The notes: generated by a model from the letters alone, not told the origin. 56,116 bases of DNA from Prevotella sp. (GCA_003447235.1 DLZV01000018.1:1-56116), one strand, 5' to 3'; positions 33,650 to 45,259 are shown, counted from the first letter of the stretch. Made by a program: numbers and translations.

Positions 33650-35665
33650 TTATGCTAAAAACTCTTTTACTTGCTTGTAAACATTCTCGGGCGTGAAACC
33701 GAGCTTCTCGTCGAGCACCTTGTAGGGAGCTGAGAAGCCGAAGGAGTTCATGCCGAAGACACGACCGTGGCAGCCGACGAGACCCTGGAGGGTGACAGGC
33801 AGACCTGCGGTCATTCCGAAGACCTTGGCCTCAGACGGCAGGACGAGCAGCTGATAGCCGACCGGCTGGCGACGGAAGATACCCTCAGACGGGACGCTCA
33901 CGACGCGGCAACGAACGCCATCCTTGCGGAGCAACTCGGCACCCTCGACGAGCGTGGAGACCTCTGATCCGCTGGCCAACAGGATGATGTCATACTGCTC
34001 GTCGGATCCGGCCACGACATAGGCACCCTTGCGTGCCTTCTGATAGTCGTTGCCCTCGGGGAGGCTCTTGATGTTCTGACGAGAGAGGATCAGGGCCGTC
34101 GGCGTGTCCATGTTCTCCATGGCCATCTGCCAGCAGACCGTCATCTCGTCGGCATCGGCAGCACGGAAGACGCGCACGGAATCCTCGCCCATGTGGTTCT
34201 GCAACTTCTCCATGAGGCGCAGCTGAGCCTCGTGCTCCACGGGCTGGTGGGTCGGTCCGTCCTCGCCCACGCGGAAGGCGTCGTGGCTATAGATGAACTT
34301 CACAGGCGTGCGCATCAAGGCAGCCATGCGGATAGCCGGTTTCATATAGTCTGAGAAGACGAAGAACGTACCCATGGCCGTGATGACGCCACCATGGAGC
34401 ATCATACCGATACACATGCAGGCCATCGTCAGCTCGGAGACACCTGCCTGGAAGAAGGCGCCGCTAAAGTCGCCACGCACGATGTTGTGGGTCTTCTTGA
34501 GGAAGCCGTCCGTCTTGTCGGAGTTGCTCAGGTCGGCAGAGGCGCAGATCATGTTGGGCACCTGCTCGGCCAGTACTGAGAGGCAAGCTGAGGAAGCTGC
34601 ACGGGTGGCAGAATCGCGCTTCTGCTCCAGTCCGCTCCAATCGACCTCGGGAGCCTTGCCTGAGAACCACTCCTTGAGCAGGGCAGCCTTGTCGGCATGC
34701 TCCTCGGCCCATTTGCGCTCCTCCTCATGGCGCTTGGCCACGATCTTGCGCAACTCCTCACGACGGTCGCTATAGAGTTTCTCTACCTCGGGGAAGATGA
34801 CGAAAGAATTCTCGGGATCGCCACCCAGTTGCTTGATCGTGTTGGCGAAAGCGTCGCCACCAAGGGGTGCACCATGGGTCTTGACGTTGTGCTCGTAGCT
34901 GGATCCGTCGGCCTGGAGCGCGCCTTTGGCCATGACCGTATGGCCAATGATGAGGACCGGGCGCTCCTTCTCCTTCTGGGCCACGGTAAGGGCCTTGCGA
35001 ATCTCGTCGGCATCATTGCCGTCGATCTCGATGACACTCCATCCCCAAGCCTTATACTTCATGGCCACGTCCTCGGTATCGACGACGTTGCACTCGGTAG
35101 AGAGCTGGATCTCGTTGGAGTCGTAGAACATGATGAGGTTGTTCAGGCCCAGCGTGCCGGCAATGCGGCCCACGCCCTGGCTGATCTCCTCCTGCACTCC
35201 ACCATCGCTGATGTAGGCATATATCTTGTGCTGCATGGGCGTATGGCCGAGGCGAGCCTCAAGAAACTTCTCTGCCACGGCCGCACCAGCCGCAAAGGCA
35301 TGTCCCTGTCCCAGCGGTCCGGACGAGTTCTCCACTCCGTGCTCGATGTCGCGCTCGGGGTGTCCCGGAGTGATGCTGCCCCACTGGCGGAACTGCTTGA
35401 TGTCTTCAATGGTAAATTTTCCCTGAAGGGCCAGGGCCGAATAGAGCATCGGCGACATGTGACCCGGGTCAAGGAAGAAGCGGTCTCGACCGGACCATGC
35501 GGGCTGATCAGGGTCGTAAACCAAAAATTCGGAGAACAAAACATTGATAAAATCGGCACCGCCCATCGCACCTCCAGGGTGTCCGGACTTCGCCTTCTCT
35601 ACCATCGAGGCAGCCAGGATGCGGATGTTGTCGGCTGCGCGATTCATTAACTTCTTGTCGTTCAT
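33650..35665 (-). CDS. tkt: Transketolase
   Basis: Transketolase moves two-carbon ketol units between sugar phosphates using thiamine diphosphate. The 671-residue protein starts with a helical ThDP domain (NIRILAASMVEKAKSGHPGG), GPLGQGHAFA, the ThDP/Mg site SDGG...NLIMFYDSN (Ser replaces the Gly of the common GDG, as I recall for Bacteroidetes forms), a pyrimidine domain with DGPTHQPVEH, and a C-terminal domain. A -7 box on the minus strand (35692-35699, TATTTTTG) supports ATG 35665. Confidence 0.96.
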   Translation of the reverse strand: MNDKKLMNRAADNIRILAASMVEKAKSGHPGGAMGGADFINVLFSEFLVYDPDQPAWSGRDRFFLDPGHMSPMLYSALALQGKFTIEDIKQFRQWGSITPGHPERDIEHGVENSSGPLGQGHAFAAGAAVAEKFLEARLGHTPMQHKIYAYISDGGVQEEISQGVGRIAGTLGLNNLIMFYDSNEIQLSTECNVVDTEDVAMKYKAWGWSVIEIDGNDADEIRKALTVAQKEKERPVLIIGHTVMAKGALQADGSSYEHNVKTHGAPLGGDAFANTIKQLGGDPENSFVIFPEVEKLYSDRREELRKIVAKRHEEERKWAEEHADKAALLKEWFSGKAPEVDWSGLEQKRDSATRAASSACLSVLAEQVPNMICASADLSNSDKTDGFLKKTHNIVRGDFSGAFFQAGVSELTMACMCIGMMLHGGVITAMGTFFVFSDYMKPAIRMAALMRTPVKFIYSHDAFRVGEDGPTHQPVEHEAQLRLMEKLQNHMGEDSVRVFRAADADEMTVCWQMAMENMDTPTALILSRQNIKSLPEGNDYQKARKGAYVVAGSDEQYDIILLASGSEVSTLVEGAELLRKDGVRCRVVSVPSEGIFRRQPVGYQLLVLPSEAKVFGMTAGLPVTLQGLVGCHGRVFGMNSFGFSAPYKVLDEKLGFTPENVYKQVKEFLA

Positions 35666-35818
35666 TGTTTGGTCGTAAAAATTGTTTGATGCAAAAATAG
35701 TGAAAAAAAAGGATTGGGCAAAATAAAAAGCCGACTATTTTCCTTTGACTTGAAAGTTTAATGGTTTTTCTGACTTTTTTCCTATTATATTATGGAATAT
35801 AAGGAGAAATCGGCATGA

Positions 35819-35861
35819 AAAAAGGCCTGGCCTCACCCCGAGGGGGAAACCAGACCTATGA
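35819..35861 (-). terminator. Thioredoxin gene terminator
   Basis: On the minus strand AGGTCTGG pairs (one mismatch) with CCAGGCCT, with an inner CCCC/GGGG stem, and is followed by a T run. Confidence 0.65.
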
Positions 35862-35937
35862 TTTTGGTCCGCGCCATCCTGCCGTCTTTCCCTTTAGGGA
35901 AGGCCTTGGGACAGCCCCGGACATAGACGTTGGCAGC

Positions 35938-36252
35938 TTACAGCAGCTTGTCGAAGAGGGCTCTCATCTTAGACTCGTTGGGGGCACCCACGTGCTTGTT
36001 GACGAGCTTGCCGTCCTTGAAGAAGAGGAGCGTCGGGATGTTGCGCACGGCATACTCCATGGTGATGTCCTCGTTCTGCTCGACGTCGCACTTGCCGACG
36101 ACCAACTTGCCGTCGTACTCCTCAGCGAGTTTTGACACAAGCGGAGAGATTGCCTTGCAGGGGCCGCACCAGGTGGCCCACAGATCTACTACCAATGGCA
36201 GGTCGCCATTTCTCAGAGTCTCAAAGTTGTCCTTTGTGATTTCTACTTCCAT
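35938..36252 (-). CDS. trxA: Thioredoxin
   Basis: A 104-residue thioredoxin with the redox motif WCGPC (Cys29, Cys32), the cis-proline segment NIPTLLFFKDG and normal length. There is no signal peptide, so it works in the cytoplasm as a disulphide reductant. It lies 68 nt after dnaE on the same strand. Confidence 0.95.
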   Translation of the reverse strand: MEVEITKDNFETLRNGDLPLVVDLWATWCGPCKAISPLVSKLAEEYDGKLVVGKCDVEQNEDITMEYAVRNIPTLLFFKDGKLVNKHVGAPNESKMRALFDKLL

Positions 36253-36320
36253 TGTTTCTTTTCGTTTAGATTTGGTGAATATGTTTGTTAATACACAAAT
36301 ATCATGCCAATGACAAAATG

Positions 36321-39300
36321 TCAGTTGATGTGGTACTCCAAGTCCATCGACTGCAATTCCGTCAGTAGTCTCCGGTCCACATCGACGGTCTTGGTCCGGC
36401 TCTGTAGCGAGAGGGCCGTGCGGTCGGGCAGGGCCAGGCGGACCATGAGGGTGGTGTCGCCCGGATGGTCCTCGATGATGGTCTGGAGCTCCGCCACCAT
36501 CTTGTCGTCCACGCGGTCGATGGGTAGCGAGACCGTGATCTTCTTGAGGCGGTCGCGCTTGACGTCATAGAGCTGGGAGACGCTCTCCACGCGGAAGGCC
36601 AGGGCGTCGCTATTGCGGAAGCGCTGCACACACTTCGCCTGGACGAAGACGGCAAAGTCCTGTCCCAGCTGCGCCTTCCATCTCAACCAGTCTTGGCCGA
36701 AGAGCGTCAGTTCGCCCACGCCCGCAAAGTCCTCGATCGTCACGATGCCGAAGGGCAGTCCCGTGCGTTGGGAGAAACGCTCGTTGACGGCCGTCACCAT
36801 GCCGCCGAACGTCACCTCGCCCCGCTTCTCCAGCGCCTTGAGGTCGGCCTCCCTGTGGATCTCCGAGCAATGGGTGTTGCACATGTTCTCCAGCACGACC
36901 GCATACTCGTCGAGCGGATGGGCCGAGAGATAGATGCCCACGAGCTCGCGCTCCTTGTTGAGTTTCTCGATGGCCGCCCATCTTTCCGTCTTGGGCAGGG
37001 GTGGATGGACCACGGTCACGTCGTCGCTCCCGAAGAGGCTCAGTCCGGCATTGGCCTTGTCCATCTGGTAGCGCTGGCCGTAGCGCACGAGCAGGTCGAT
37101 GAAGAGTTCTCCCTTGGCGTTGGGGGTGAAGAACTGCTCGCGCATGACCCCGAAACCATCGAAGCCGCCACTATAGGCCAGGCTCTCGAAAGCCTTTCGG
37201 TTGACGTTGGCCAGGTTGACGCGCTCGGCAAAGTCGAAGATGTCCTTGTAGGGACCGTTCTTCTCGCGCTCGCTGACGATGGCCTCGGCAGCAGGCGTGC
37301 CCATGCCCTTGATGGCGCTCAGTCCGAAGCGTATCTCGCCCTTCTTGTTGACGCCAAAGCCGATCTGGCTCTCGTTGACGTCCGGGCCGAGGGTGGAGAT
37401 CTTGAGCGCCTTACACTCCTCCATGAGTTTCGTGATCTCCGTGATCTGGCTGAATCGCCGCGTCATCAGGGCCGCCATAAACTCGGCCGGGTAGTGGGCC
37501 TTGACGTAGGCCGTCTGATAGGCCACCCAGGAGTAGCATGTGGCGTGGGACTTGTTGAAGGCGTAGCTCGCAAACTTCTCCCAGTCGCCCCAGATCTTCT
37601 CCAGCACCTTCGGGTCGTGGCCGTTCTCCGTGCCCTGCTTGATAAACTTCGGCTTCATCTGGTCGACGATGGCCTTCTTCTTCTTTCCCATGGCCTTGCG
37701 GAGGGCGTCGCTCTCGCCTCGGGTGAAGTTGGCCAACTGTCGGGAGAGGAGCATCACCTGCTCCTGATAGACCGTGATGCCGTAGGTATCCTTGAGATAC
37801 TTCTCCATGCAGGGGATGTCGTAGCTGATCTTCTCGCGTCCGTTCTTGCGGGCGATGAAGGAGGGGATGTAGTCCATCGGTCCCGGACGGTAGAGGGCGT
37901 TCATGGCGATGAGGTCCTCGAAGACCGTGGGCTTCAGCTCGCGCAAGTATTTCTGCATGCCTGCCGACTCAAACTGGAACGTGCCGATGGTGCGTCCCTG
38001 CTGGTAGAGCTGGTAGGTGAGTTCGTCGTCGATAGGTATTTTCTCCAGGTCGATGACGTGGCCCGTGGTCTGCTTGACGACCTTGCAGGCCTCCTTGAGC
38101 TCCGAGAGCGTCTTGAGGCCGAGGAAGTCCATCTTGATCAGACCCGTGGTCTCGATGACGTGGCCGTCATACTGCGTGACGTTACACTTCATCTCGGGGA
38201 AGTCGGGGTCCGTGGCCGTCGATACCGGCACCCAGTCGTCGATCCTGTCGCGGCAGATGATGAATCCGCAGGCGTGGAGGCCCGTGCCGCGGACGGTACC
38301 CTCCAGCATCTTCGCATACTTGATGGTGTTGCGCTCGCGCGGGTCCTCGCTGACCTCGGCATCCTGGAGCTCGGGCGTACACTTGATGGCGTTGGCGAGG
38401 TTCATCTTCATCCCGTCGGGCAGTCGGTCGGGGATGGCCTTGCAGAGGGCGTTGGAGCGCTCCAGGGGCAACTTCTCCACGCGGGCCACGTCCTTGAGGG
38501 AGTTTTTCGTGGCCATGGTGGCATAGGTGATGATATGGGCGCAGTTGTCCTCGCCATACTTGTCCATCACCCATCTCAGGACCCTTCCGCGGCCATCGTC
38601 GTCGAAGTCGGTATCGATATCAGGCAGGTTGACGCGGTCGGGGTTGAGGAATCGCTCAAACAGGAGGTCGTATTTCAGAGGGTCTATCTGGGTGATGCCC
38701 AGACAGTAGGCCACCACGGATCCTGCCGCCGATCCACGTCCCGGTCCCACCATCACGCCCAGTTCGGTACGGGCCGCGTTGATGAAGTCCTGGACGATGA
38801 GGAAGTAGCCTGGGAAACCCATCGTCTTCATCACGTGGAGCTCAAAGTTGATATGCTCGCAGACGCGCTCCTCCAGGGGGTCGCCATAGAGGCGGCGGGC
38901 GCCCTCATAGGCCAGCTTAGCCAGGTAGTCGGCCTCAAACTTGATGCGGTAGATCTTGTCGTAGCCTCCGAGTCGGTCGATGACCTTCTGTCCCTCCTCG
39001 GGCGAGAGCTGGTTCTGTCCCTTTTCGTCGGAGGTGAACTCGTTGTAGAGGTCCTGCTCGGAATATTTCTGTCGCCACTCCTCCTCCGTTCCGAATTCCT
39101 CGGGGATGGGGAAGAAGGGCATGATGGGTCCGTGGTCGATGTCGTAGATCTCCACCTTGTCGAGCACCTCGATCGTGTTGGCGAGGGCCTCGGGCACGTC
39201 GGCAAAGACCTCGTTCATCTCCTCCCGCGTCTTAAACCACTCCTGCTTCGAGTAGCGCATGCGGTTGGGGTCGTCGAGGTCCTCCTGGGTGGAGAGACAG

Positions 39301-40031
39301 AGCAGGTGGTCGTGGGCCTCGGCCGTCTCGCGGTTTTCGAAGTGACAGTCGTTGGTGCAGACGAGCTTGATGCCCAGTTCCTTGGCCAGCCGTATGAGTT
39401 CGCGGTTGGCGCGTTGCTGCAGGGGGAAGGTCTCGCGGTTGGCCACGACCGAGGGGTCCTTCACCTCGTGGCGCTGGAGCTCCAGATAGTAGTCGTCGCC
39501 GAAGAGGTCGTGATACCATTGTGCGGCCTCTCTCGCGCCCTCCAGGTCTCCGTCGAGAATCTTGCGTGGCACCTCGCCGGCTATACAGGCCGAGCAGACG
39601 ATCAGTCCCTCGTGGTAGCGCTCCAGGTCGGCCCGGTCCGTGCGCGGCTTGTAGTAGTAGCCGTCCACCCACGCGCGCGATACCAATTTAATAAGGTTTT
39701 TGTATCCCTTGTAGTTTTTGGCCAGGACGACGAGGTGGTAGCCACTATTGTCTCCCATGGCCTTGTCCTTGTCCTCCTTGGTGCGTCGTGCGACATACAT
39801 CTCACATCCGAAGATGGGCTTGAAGGGTTCGAGGCCCTCCGCCTTGCGCTCCTTGTTAACCTTGGCGCAGCAGTCGGCCAGCTCCTTCACGCCATACATC
39901 ACGCCATGGTCGGTGATGGCCATGCCCCTCATGCCGTCCCCGACGGCCTTCTTCACGAGGTTGGCTACCTTCGACTGGCCGTCAAGGATGGAGTAGTGCG
40001 TATGGACGTGCAAATGTATGAAGTCTTCCAT
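36321..40031 (-). CDS. dnaE: DNA polymerase III subunit alpha
   Basis: The replicative polymerase. From ATG 40031 the 1236-residue protein has the PHP domain (FIHLHVHTHYSILDG at the start, ITDHGVMYG), the C-family polymerase core with GPGRGSAAGSVVAYCLGI and the catalytic aspartates in PDIDTDFDDD, the fingers region, a helix-hairpin-helix segment and an OB domain (VTFGGMVTAVNERFSQRTG). The minus-strand -7 box TACATTTG (40052-40059) lies just upstream, so an earlier ATG at 40079 would sit before the promoter. A long open frame on the other strand is a composition artefact. Confidence 0.96.
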   Translation of the reverse strand: MEDFIHLHVHTHYSILDGQSKVANLVKKAVGDGMRGMAITDHGVMYGVKELADCCAKVNKERKAEGLEPFKPIFGCEMYVARRTKEDKDKAMGDNSGYHLVVLAKNYKGYKNLIKLVSRAWVDGYYYKPRTDRADLERYHEGLIVCSACIAGEVPRKILDGDLEGAREAAQWYHDLFGDDYYLELQRHEVKDPSVVANRETFPLQQRANRELIRLAKELGIKLVCTNDCHFENRETAEAHDHLLCLSTQEDLDDPNRMRYSKQEWFKTREEMNEVFADVPEALANTIEVLDKVEIYDIDHGPIMPFFPIPEEFGTEEEWRQKYSEQDLYNEFTSDEKGQNQLSPEEGQKVIDRLGGYDKIYRIKFEADYLAKLAYEGARRLYGDPLEERVCEHINFELHVMKTMGFPGYFLIVQDFINAARTELGVMVGPGRGSAAGSVVAYCLGITQIDPLKYDLLFERFLNPDRVNLPDIDTDFDDDGRGRVLRWVMDKYGEDNCAHIITYATMATKNSLKDVARVEKLPLERSNALCKAIPDRLPDGMKMNLANAIKCTPELQDAEVSEDPRERNTIKYAKMLEGTVRGTGLHACGFIICRDRIDDWVPVSTATDPDFPEMKCNVTQYDGHVIETTGLIKMDFLGLKTLSELKEACKVVKQTTGHVIDLEKIPIDDELTYQLYQQGRTIGTFQFESAGMQKYLRELKPTVFEDLIAMNALYRPGPMDYIPSFIARKNGREKISYDIPCMEKYLKDTYGITVYQEQVMLLSRQLANFTRGESDALRKAMGKKKKAIVDQMKPKFIKQGTENGHDPKVLEKIWGDWEKFASYAFNKSHATCYSWVAYQTAYVKAHYPAEFMAALMTRRFSQITEITKLMEECKALKISTLGPDVNESQIGFGVNKKGEIRFGLSAIKGMGTPAAEAIVSEREKNGPYKDIFDFAERVNLANVNRKAFESLAYSGGFDGFGVMREQFFTPNAKGELFIDLLVRYGQRYQMDKANAGLSLFGSDDVTVVHPPLPKTERWAAIEKLNKERELVGIYLSAHPLDEYAVVLENMCNTHCSEIHREADLKALEKRGEVTFGGMVTAVNERFSQRTGLPFGIVTIEDFAGVGELTLFGQDWLRWKAQLGQDFAVFVQAKCVQRFRNSDALAFRVESVSQLYDVKRDRLKKITVSLPIDRVDDKMVAELQTIIEDHPGDTTLMVRLALPDRTALSLQSRTKTVDVDRRLLTELQSMDLEYHIN

Positions 40032-40110
40032 CAGTTTTCGTATTTCACGTGCAAATGTAGATAAAAAAAATGGAATCACGGCCTCTTGGGCCGAAAAGTT
40101 GAAGTGTTAA

Positions 40111-40142
40111 TTTGCATAACTGACAAAAAGTATATAACTTTG
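40111..40142 (+). promoter_or_regulatory. psd promoter
   Basis: TTTG (40111-40114), 20 nt, TAACTTTG (40135-40142), 32 nt before psd. The opposing dnaE -7 box is at 40052-40059. Confidence 0.75.
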
Positions 40143-40174
40143 CACATTATTCATGAAAATGTAAACCTTCCGAC

Positions 40175-40882
40175 ATGGGAAAGAGAATAAAGAAACTCAA
40201 GAAAATCCGTCTTCATCGTGAGGGCACGGACCAGTTGTTGTATGGTGGAATCGGCATTGCCCTGGTGGCCGCCATTCTGTGGTTTGCCCTGACGACCAAG
40301 ATTCCTTTCTGGGCGTTCCTCGTCATCATGGTCCCCGTCTATTGTATCGTGCTCAACTTCTATCGCTGCCCGATCCGCTACCTCAACATCGAGGACACGG
40401 AGCATATCGTGGTGGCGCCTGCCGACGGCAAGATCGTCGTCATCGAGGAGGTGGAGGAGAATGAGTACTTCCACGACCGCCGCCTGATGATCAGCATCTT
40501 TATGAGCCTCTTCAACGTCCACGCCAACTGGTTTCCCGTGGACGGCGTGGTGAAGTTTGTCAAGCACTTCAATGGCAACTTCCACAAGGCTTGGCTCCCC
40601 AAGGCCAGCGAGGAGAACGAGCATGCCGACGTGATGATCACCATCCCCGACGGCCGCGACGTGCTCTGCCGCCAGATCGCGGGTGCCGTGGCGCGTCGTA
40701 TCGTCACCTATGCCAAGGATGGCGAGGACTGCTACATCGACGAGCACCTGGGCTTCATCAAGCTCGGCAGCCGCGTGGACGTCTATCTGCCTATCGACTC
40801 CGAGGTCTGTGTGAAGATGGGACAGGCGACTACGGGCGACCAGACCGTCATCGCGCGCCTCAAGCCCGTGGAGAAAGCGTAG
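40175..40882 (+). CDS. psd: Phosphatidylserine decarboxylase proenzyme
   Basis: This enzyme makes phosphatidylethanolamine from phosphatidylserine in the inner membrane and matures by self-cleavage to a pyruvoyl form. The 235-residue protein has two membrane helices near the N-terminus (about 22-60), the VVAPADGKIV segment, the SLFNVHANWFP motif and the cleavage Gly198-Ser199 in FIKLGSRVD. It belongs to the short (PSD-A) form. pssA follows on the same strand, giving a complete two-step route. Confidence 0.93.
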   Translation: MGKRIKKLKKIRLHREGTDQLLYGGIGIALVAAILWFALTTKIPFWAFLVIMVPVYCIVLNFYRCPIRYLNIEDTEHIVVAPADGKIVVIEEVEENEYFHDRRLMISIFMSLFNVHANWFPVDGVVKFVKHFNGNFHKAWLPKASEENEHADVMITIPDGRDVLCRQIAGAVARRIVTYAKDGEDCYIDEHLGFIKLGSRVDVYLPIDSEVCVKMGQATTGDQTVIARLKPVEKA

Positions 40883-40982
40883 TCCGTAGGGAAAACGTAG
40901 TTCTCTCCCCCACCCCTGGGGCGGCCCACCCTTGGCGTCTGGCCTCCAGATACCTGAGGCGTTGGCTTAGGACGAAGCCTTC

Positions 40983-41140
40983 CTGCTAATAGGATAGGAT
41001 AAAGCCGGCCTGCTATAGGAATAGGACGAAGCCTTTCTGCTATAGGATTGGAAAAAACTTTCCTGCCATAGAAATAGGAGTAGGATAAAACTTTTCTCCT
41101 AATTAAGAATAGGAGTAGGATTTTTTCTGCTATATGAGCT
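40983..41140 (+). repeat. Degenerate tandem repeat between psd and pssA
   Basis: Five to six imperfect units of about 27-33 nt, each with a TGCTATAGGAATAGGA-like core followed by an A-rich then CTTTC segment, fill most of the 285-nt gap. Confidence 0.6.
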
Positions 41141-41167
41141 AAATGATATGATGAAGCTTTACTGCTT

Positions 41168-41881
41168 ATGATCAAGAAACATATCCCCAACAGCATCACC
41201 TGCTGCAACCTCATCTCGGGTTGCATCGCTACCTATTTTGCCTTCCGCCACGACTTCGAATGGGCCTTGGCGTGGATGGTCATAGGAGCCGTCTTCGATT
41301 TCTTCGACGGCATGACGGCCCGCCTGCTCCATGTCAGTTCGCCTATCGGCAAGGAGCTCGACTCGCTGGCCGACGACATCACCTTCGGACTGGCTCCCTC
41401 GGCCATGCTCTTTGCCGAACTGGGCGTGGTGGCCTATCCCTCGGCCCTGGAGCCCCTGCGCGAGGTGCTGCCCTTCGTGGCCTTCGTCATGGCGGCCTTC
41501 TCGGCCCTTCGCCTGGCCAAGTTCAATCTCGACGAGCGCCAGTCCCTGGGCTTCATCGGACTTCCCACCCCGGCCAACGCGCTCTTCTGGGGCTCGTTGA
41601 TGGTGGGTGTGGCTCCCCATTTCGAGTCCTCGCCCCTTTGGGCCGTGGCCATGGTCGTGGGCGTGCTGGTGAGCAGCTACCTGCTCGTGAGCGAGATACC
41701 GATGTTTGCCCTCAAGTTCAAGCAATGGGGCTGGAAGGGCAACGAGGTGAAGTATCTCTTCGTCCTCTCCTGCATCCCCATCCTCGCCCTGCTGCGCATC
41801 TCGGGCATCGCCGTCATCATCGCCTGGTATGTGCTGCTCTCGGCCATGGTGGCCAAGAAGCCTGCGCCACAGAATCATTAA
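41168..41881 (+). CDS. pssA: CDP-diacylglycerol-serine O-phosphatidyltransferase
   Basis: This membrane enzyme makes phosphatidylserine, the substrate of Psd. The 237-residue protein has about seven membrane helices and the full CDP-alcohol phosphotransferase motif in FDFFDGMTARLLHVSSPIGK followed by ELDSLADDITFG (D-x2-D-G-x2-A-R-x8-G-x3-D-x3-D). Confidence 0.94.
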   Translation: MIKKHIPNSITCCNLISGCIATYFAFRHDFEWALAWMVIGAVFDFFDGMTARLLHVSSPIGKELDSLADDITFGLAPSAMLFAELGVVAYPSALEPLREVLPFVAFVMAAFSALRLAKFNLDERQSLGFIGLPTPANALFWGSLMVGVAPHFESSPLWAVAMVVGVLVSSYLLVSEIPMFALKFKQWGWKGNEVKYLFVLSCIPILALLRISGIAVIIAWYVLLSAMVAKKPAPQNH

Positions 41882-41896
41882 CTCCATCCGCACATT

Positions 41897-42175
41897 ATGA
41901 TTTTCATCAAATTCATATTCCTACTCTTCGTCCTCGCCTTGGCGGCCATCGCCCTGATAGCCTACAAGTTCTACAAGCAGCTGCATCGCGTGGTACGCAG
42001 GTTCCAGCCCGAGGACAACGACTTCCAGGGCCAGCAGGGCTTCCAGGACCAGCAGTCCTCGGCCCGCACCTCGCGCCAGGCCGACGGCAACACGATCCTC
42101 GACTCCCGAAGCGAGGAGCAACGCGCCAAGAAGGTCATCAAGGACAACGAGGGGGAATATATCGACTACCAGTAG
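41897..42175 (+). CDS. DUF4834 family small membrane protein
   Basis: A 92-residue protein with one N-terminal membrane helix (IKFIFLLFVLALAAIALIAY), a Gln-rich linker and a conserved charged end (ILDSRSEEQRAKKVIKDNEG, EYIDYQ). This Bacteroidetes family usually follows pssA; its role is unknown. It starts 15 nt after pssA. Confidence 0.85.
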   Translation: MIFIKFIFLLFVLALAAIALIAYKFYKQLHRVVRRFQPEDNDFQGQQGFQDQQSSARTSRQADGNTILDSRSEEQRAKKVIKDNEGEYIDYQ

Positions 42176-42291
42176 CCGTCCTCGTCCCGAGGCCATGTGG
42201 CAAGCATCCCGATCACGAGCCGACTTCTCCCGTTCCTGTCTTTCCCATCATGGCCCGAGCTATTTAAGATCATGACTCATCTTTTCTTTTC

Positions 42292-43029
42292 ATGAACCGA
42301 ACTGCCGAAGATTCCAAACGGGCTTCCTCCCTGCCGCTCCATCAGAAGACGACACGGGAGATAGCTGGCCACACCTGCACGATCTACGTCCAGGAGCGGC
42401 CCGCCTTTCTGCTGATCCAACCTGCCGACGCCAACGACCTCCGGGAGATGGACCAGGAGGTGGAGGCCATCGCCCAAGCCACGGGAGCGCACTTCGTCCT
42501 CGTGGCCGTCCACATCGCCCGTTGGTTCGACGAGCTGCCGCCCTGGGACGCTCCTCCCGTCTTCGGCAAGCGGCCCTTCGGCCATGGGGCTCCGGCCACG
42601 CTCCAGTCTATCCTTGATATCATCGACCATCTGCGCTCCTCGGGCCTCGTCTCCTCTCCCGACTGTCGCACGATTCTCGGGGGCTACTCCCTGGCGGGTC
42701 TCTTCGCGCTTTGGGCGGGCTACCAGCATCCGTTTGACGGCATCGTGGCGGCCTCCCCCTCCATCTGGTATCCGCAATGGCTCGACTATGCGGCCCTCCA
42801 CACTCCCTTGTCCGCAACCTTCTACCTCAGTCTGGGCGACCGCGAGGACCGATCCCGCACCCCCATCATGACGACCGTCAGCCAATGCATCCGTCGCCAG
42901 CACGACCTCCTGATCGCCTCCTCCACTCCCTCCACGCTCGAATGGAACGAGGGCAACCACTTCCAGGACAACGGCCTGCGAACGGCCAAAGGCTTCGCCT
43001 GGGTCATCAACAGAATACAAACTCCCTGA
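42292..43029 (+). CDS. Alpha/beta hydrolase (IroE/Fes-like esterase)
   Basis: A 245-residue soluble protein with the nucleophile motif GGYSLAGLFALWA, preceded by a beta-alpha pattern and followed by ASPSIWYP and a late His in GNHFQDNG. This is the fold of esterase-D/enterochelin-esterase-like hydrolases. No signal peptide is seen. Substrate is unknown. It lies 116 nt after the DUF4834 gene. Confidence 0.75.
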   Translation: MNRTAEDSKRASSLPLHQKTTREIAGHTCTIYVQERPAFLLIQPADANDLREMDQEVEAIAQATGAHFVLVAVHIARWFDELPPWDAPPVFGKRPFGHGAPATLQSILDIIDHLRSSGLVSSPDCRTILGGYSLAGLFALWAGYQHPFDGIVAASPSIWYPQWLDYAALHTPLSATFYLSLGDREDRSRTPIMTTVSQCIRRQHDLLIASSTPSTLEWNEGNHFQDNGLRTAKGFAWVINRIQTP

Positions 43030-43101
43030 CGCTTGAGGGAACACAACTTCTTGGGACAAATCGGCTGGGCAAATCATCAAGACAATAACGTCAGGGCAAG
43101 A

Positions 43102-43365
43102 GGGAAAACAACAAATACAACCTTTACAACAATGTACAACCTACACGCTACGCGTGTTTACAATCTTGCTGCAAGGTAAACAACATGATACAAGGCTTCG
43201 CCAGGACATATCACCAGGACAAATCAGCAAGAAGCGTGTTCAAGGCGAAGCGTTGTATTTTGTTGTTTCGCAACAAGCAAGCCTTGATTTGCATAGGCCT
43301 CGAAGAGGCGATGTCCTGGCGAAGCGTTGTTACTTGTTGTAAAAGTTGTTCACGTTGTTTTTCCC
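43102..43365. repeat. Palindromic GGAAAACAAC element, copy A
   Basis: A 264-nt non-coding element. Left end GGGAAAACAACAA, right end GTTGTTTTTCCC, with near-complementary arms of about 35 nt. Inside are two GGCGAAGCGTTGT motifs and the hairpin CCTCGAAGAGG. Related to 48970-49167 and 53719-53967. Confidence 0.75.
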
Positions 43366-43474
43366 ATATATCCTCGTAGAGTCCACATTCACTTTTCCCA
43401 AGCATTCAGCCACGTTTTTCGGTCCTCTAAACGAGTCAAATCCCCAAATTCATAGTGAAATTGGCGATTACAAT

Positions 43475-43499
43475 CCCCAAATTCATAGTAAATTTGGGG
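43475..43499. terminator. Hairpin before the ABC-F gene, with a degraded neighbour copy
   Basis: CCCCAAATT-CATAGTA-AATTTGGGG, a perfect 9-bp stem. The sequence TCCCCAAATTCATAGT also occurs 33 nt upstream (43441), where the stem is partly lost. Confidence 0.5.
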
Positions 43500-43550
43500 A
43501 ATTGGAAAAATAACAACAGCCACAAGGAAAGCCTTTTCGCGCGGGCCAAC

Positions 43551-43581
43551 TTGGTCATATCAAGAAAATTGCGTAACTTTG
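43551..43581 (+). promoter_or_regulatory. Promoter of the ABC-F gene
   Basis: TTGG (43551-43554), 19 nt, TAACTTTG (43574-43581), 58 nt before the start. Confidence 0.6.
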
Positions 43582-43639
43582 CACCCTTGTAGCAAAACGA
43601 AGATTCAGAGAAAGAACAAAATAAGGTTTAAGACATAAT

Positions 43640-45259
<1,620 letters not shown>

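Noticed and set aside
36693..40064. A 1123-codon open frame antisense to dnaE
   Set aside because: It is a mirror of dnaE codon composition in GC-rich DNA, shows no family pattern, and dnaE is certain. Similar long antisense frames opposite grpE/dnaJ, the ABC-F gene, the transglutaminase gene, glgB and folC were dropped for the same reason.
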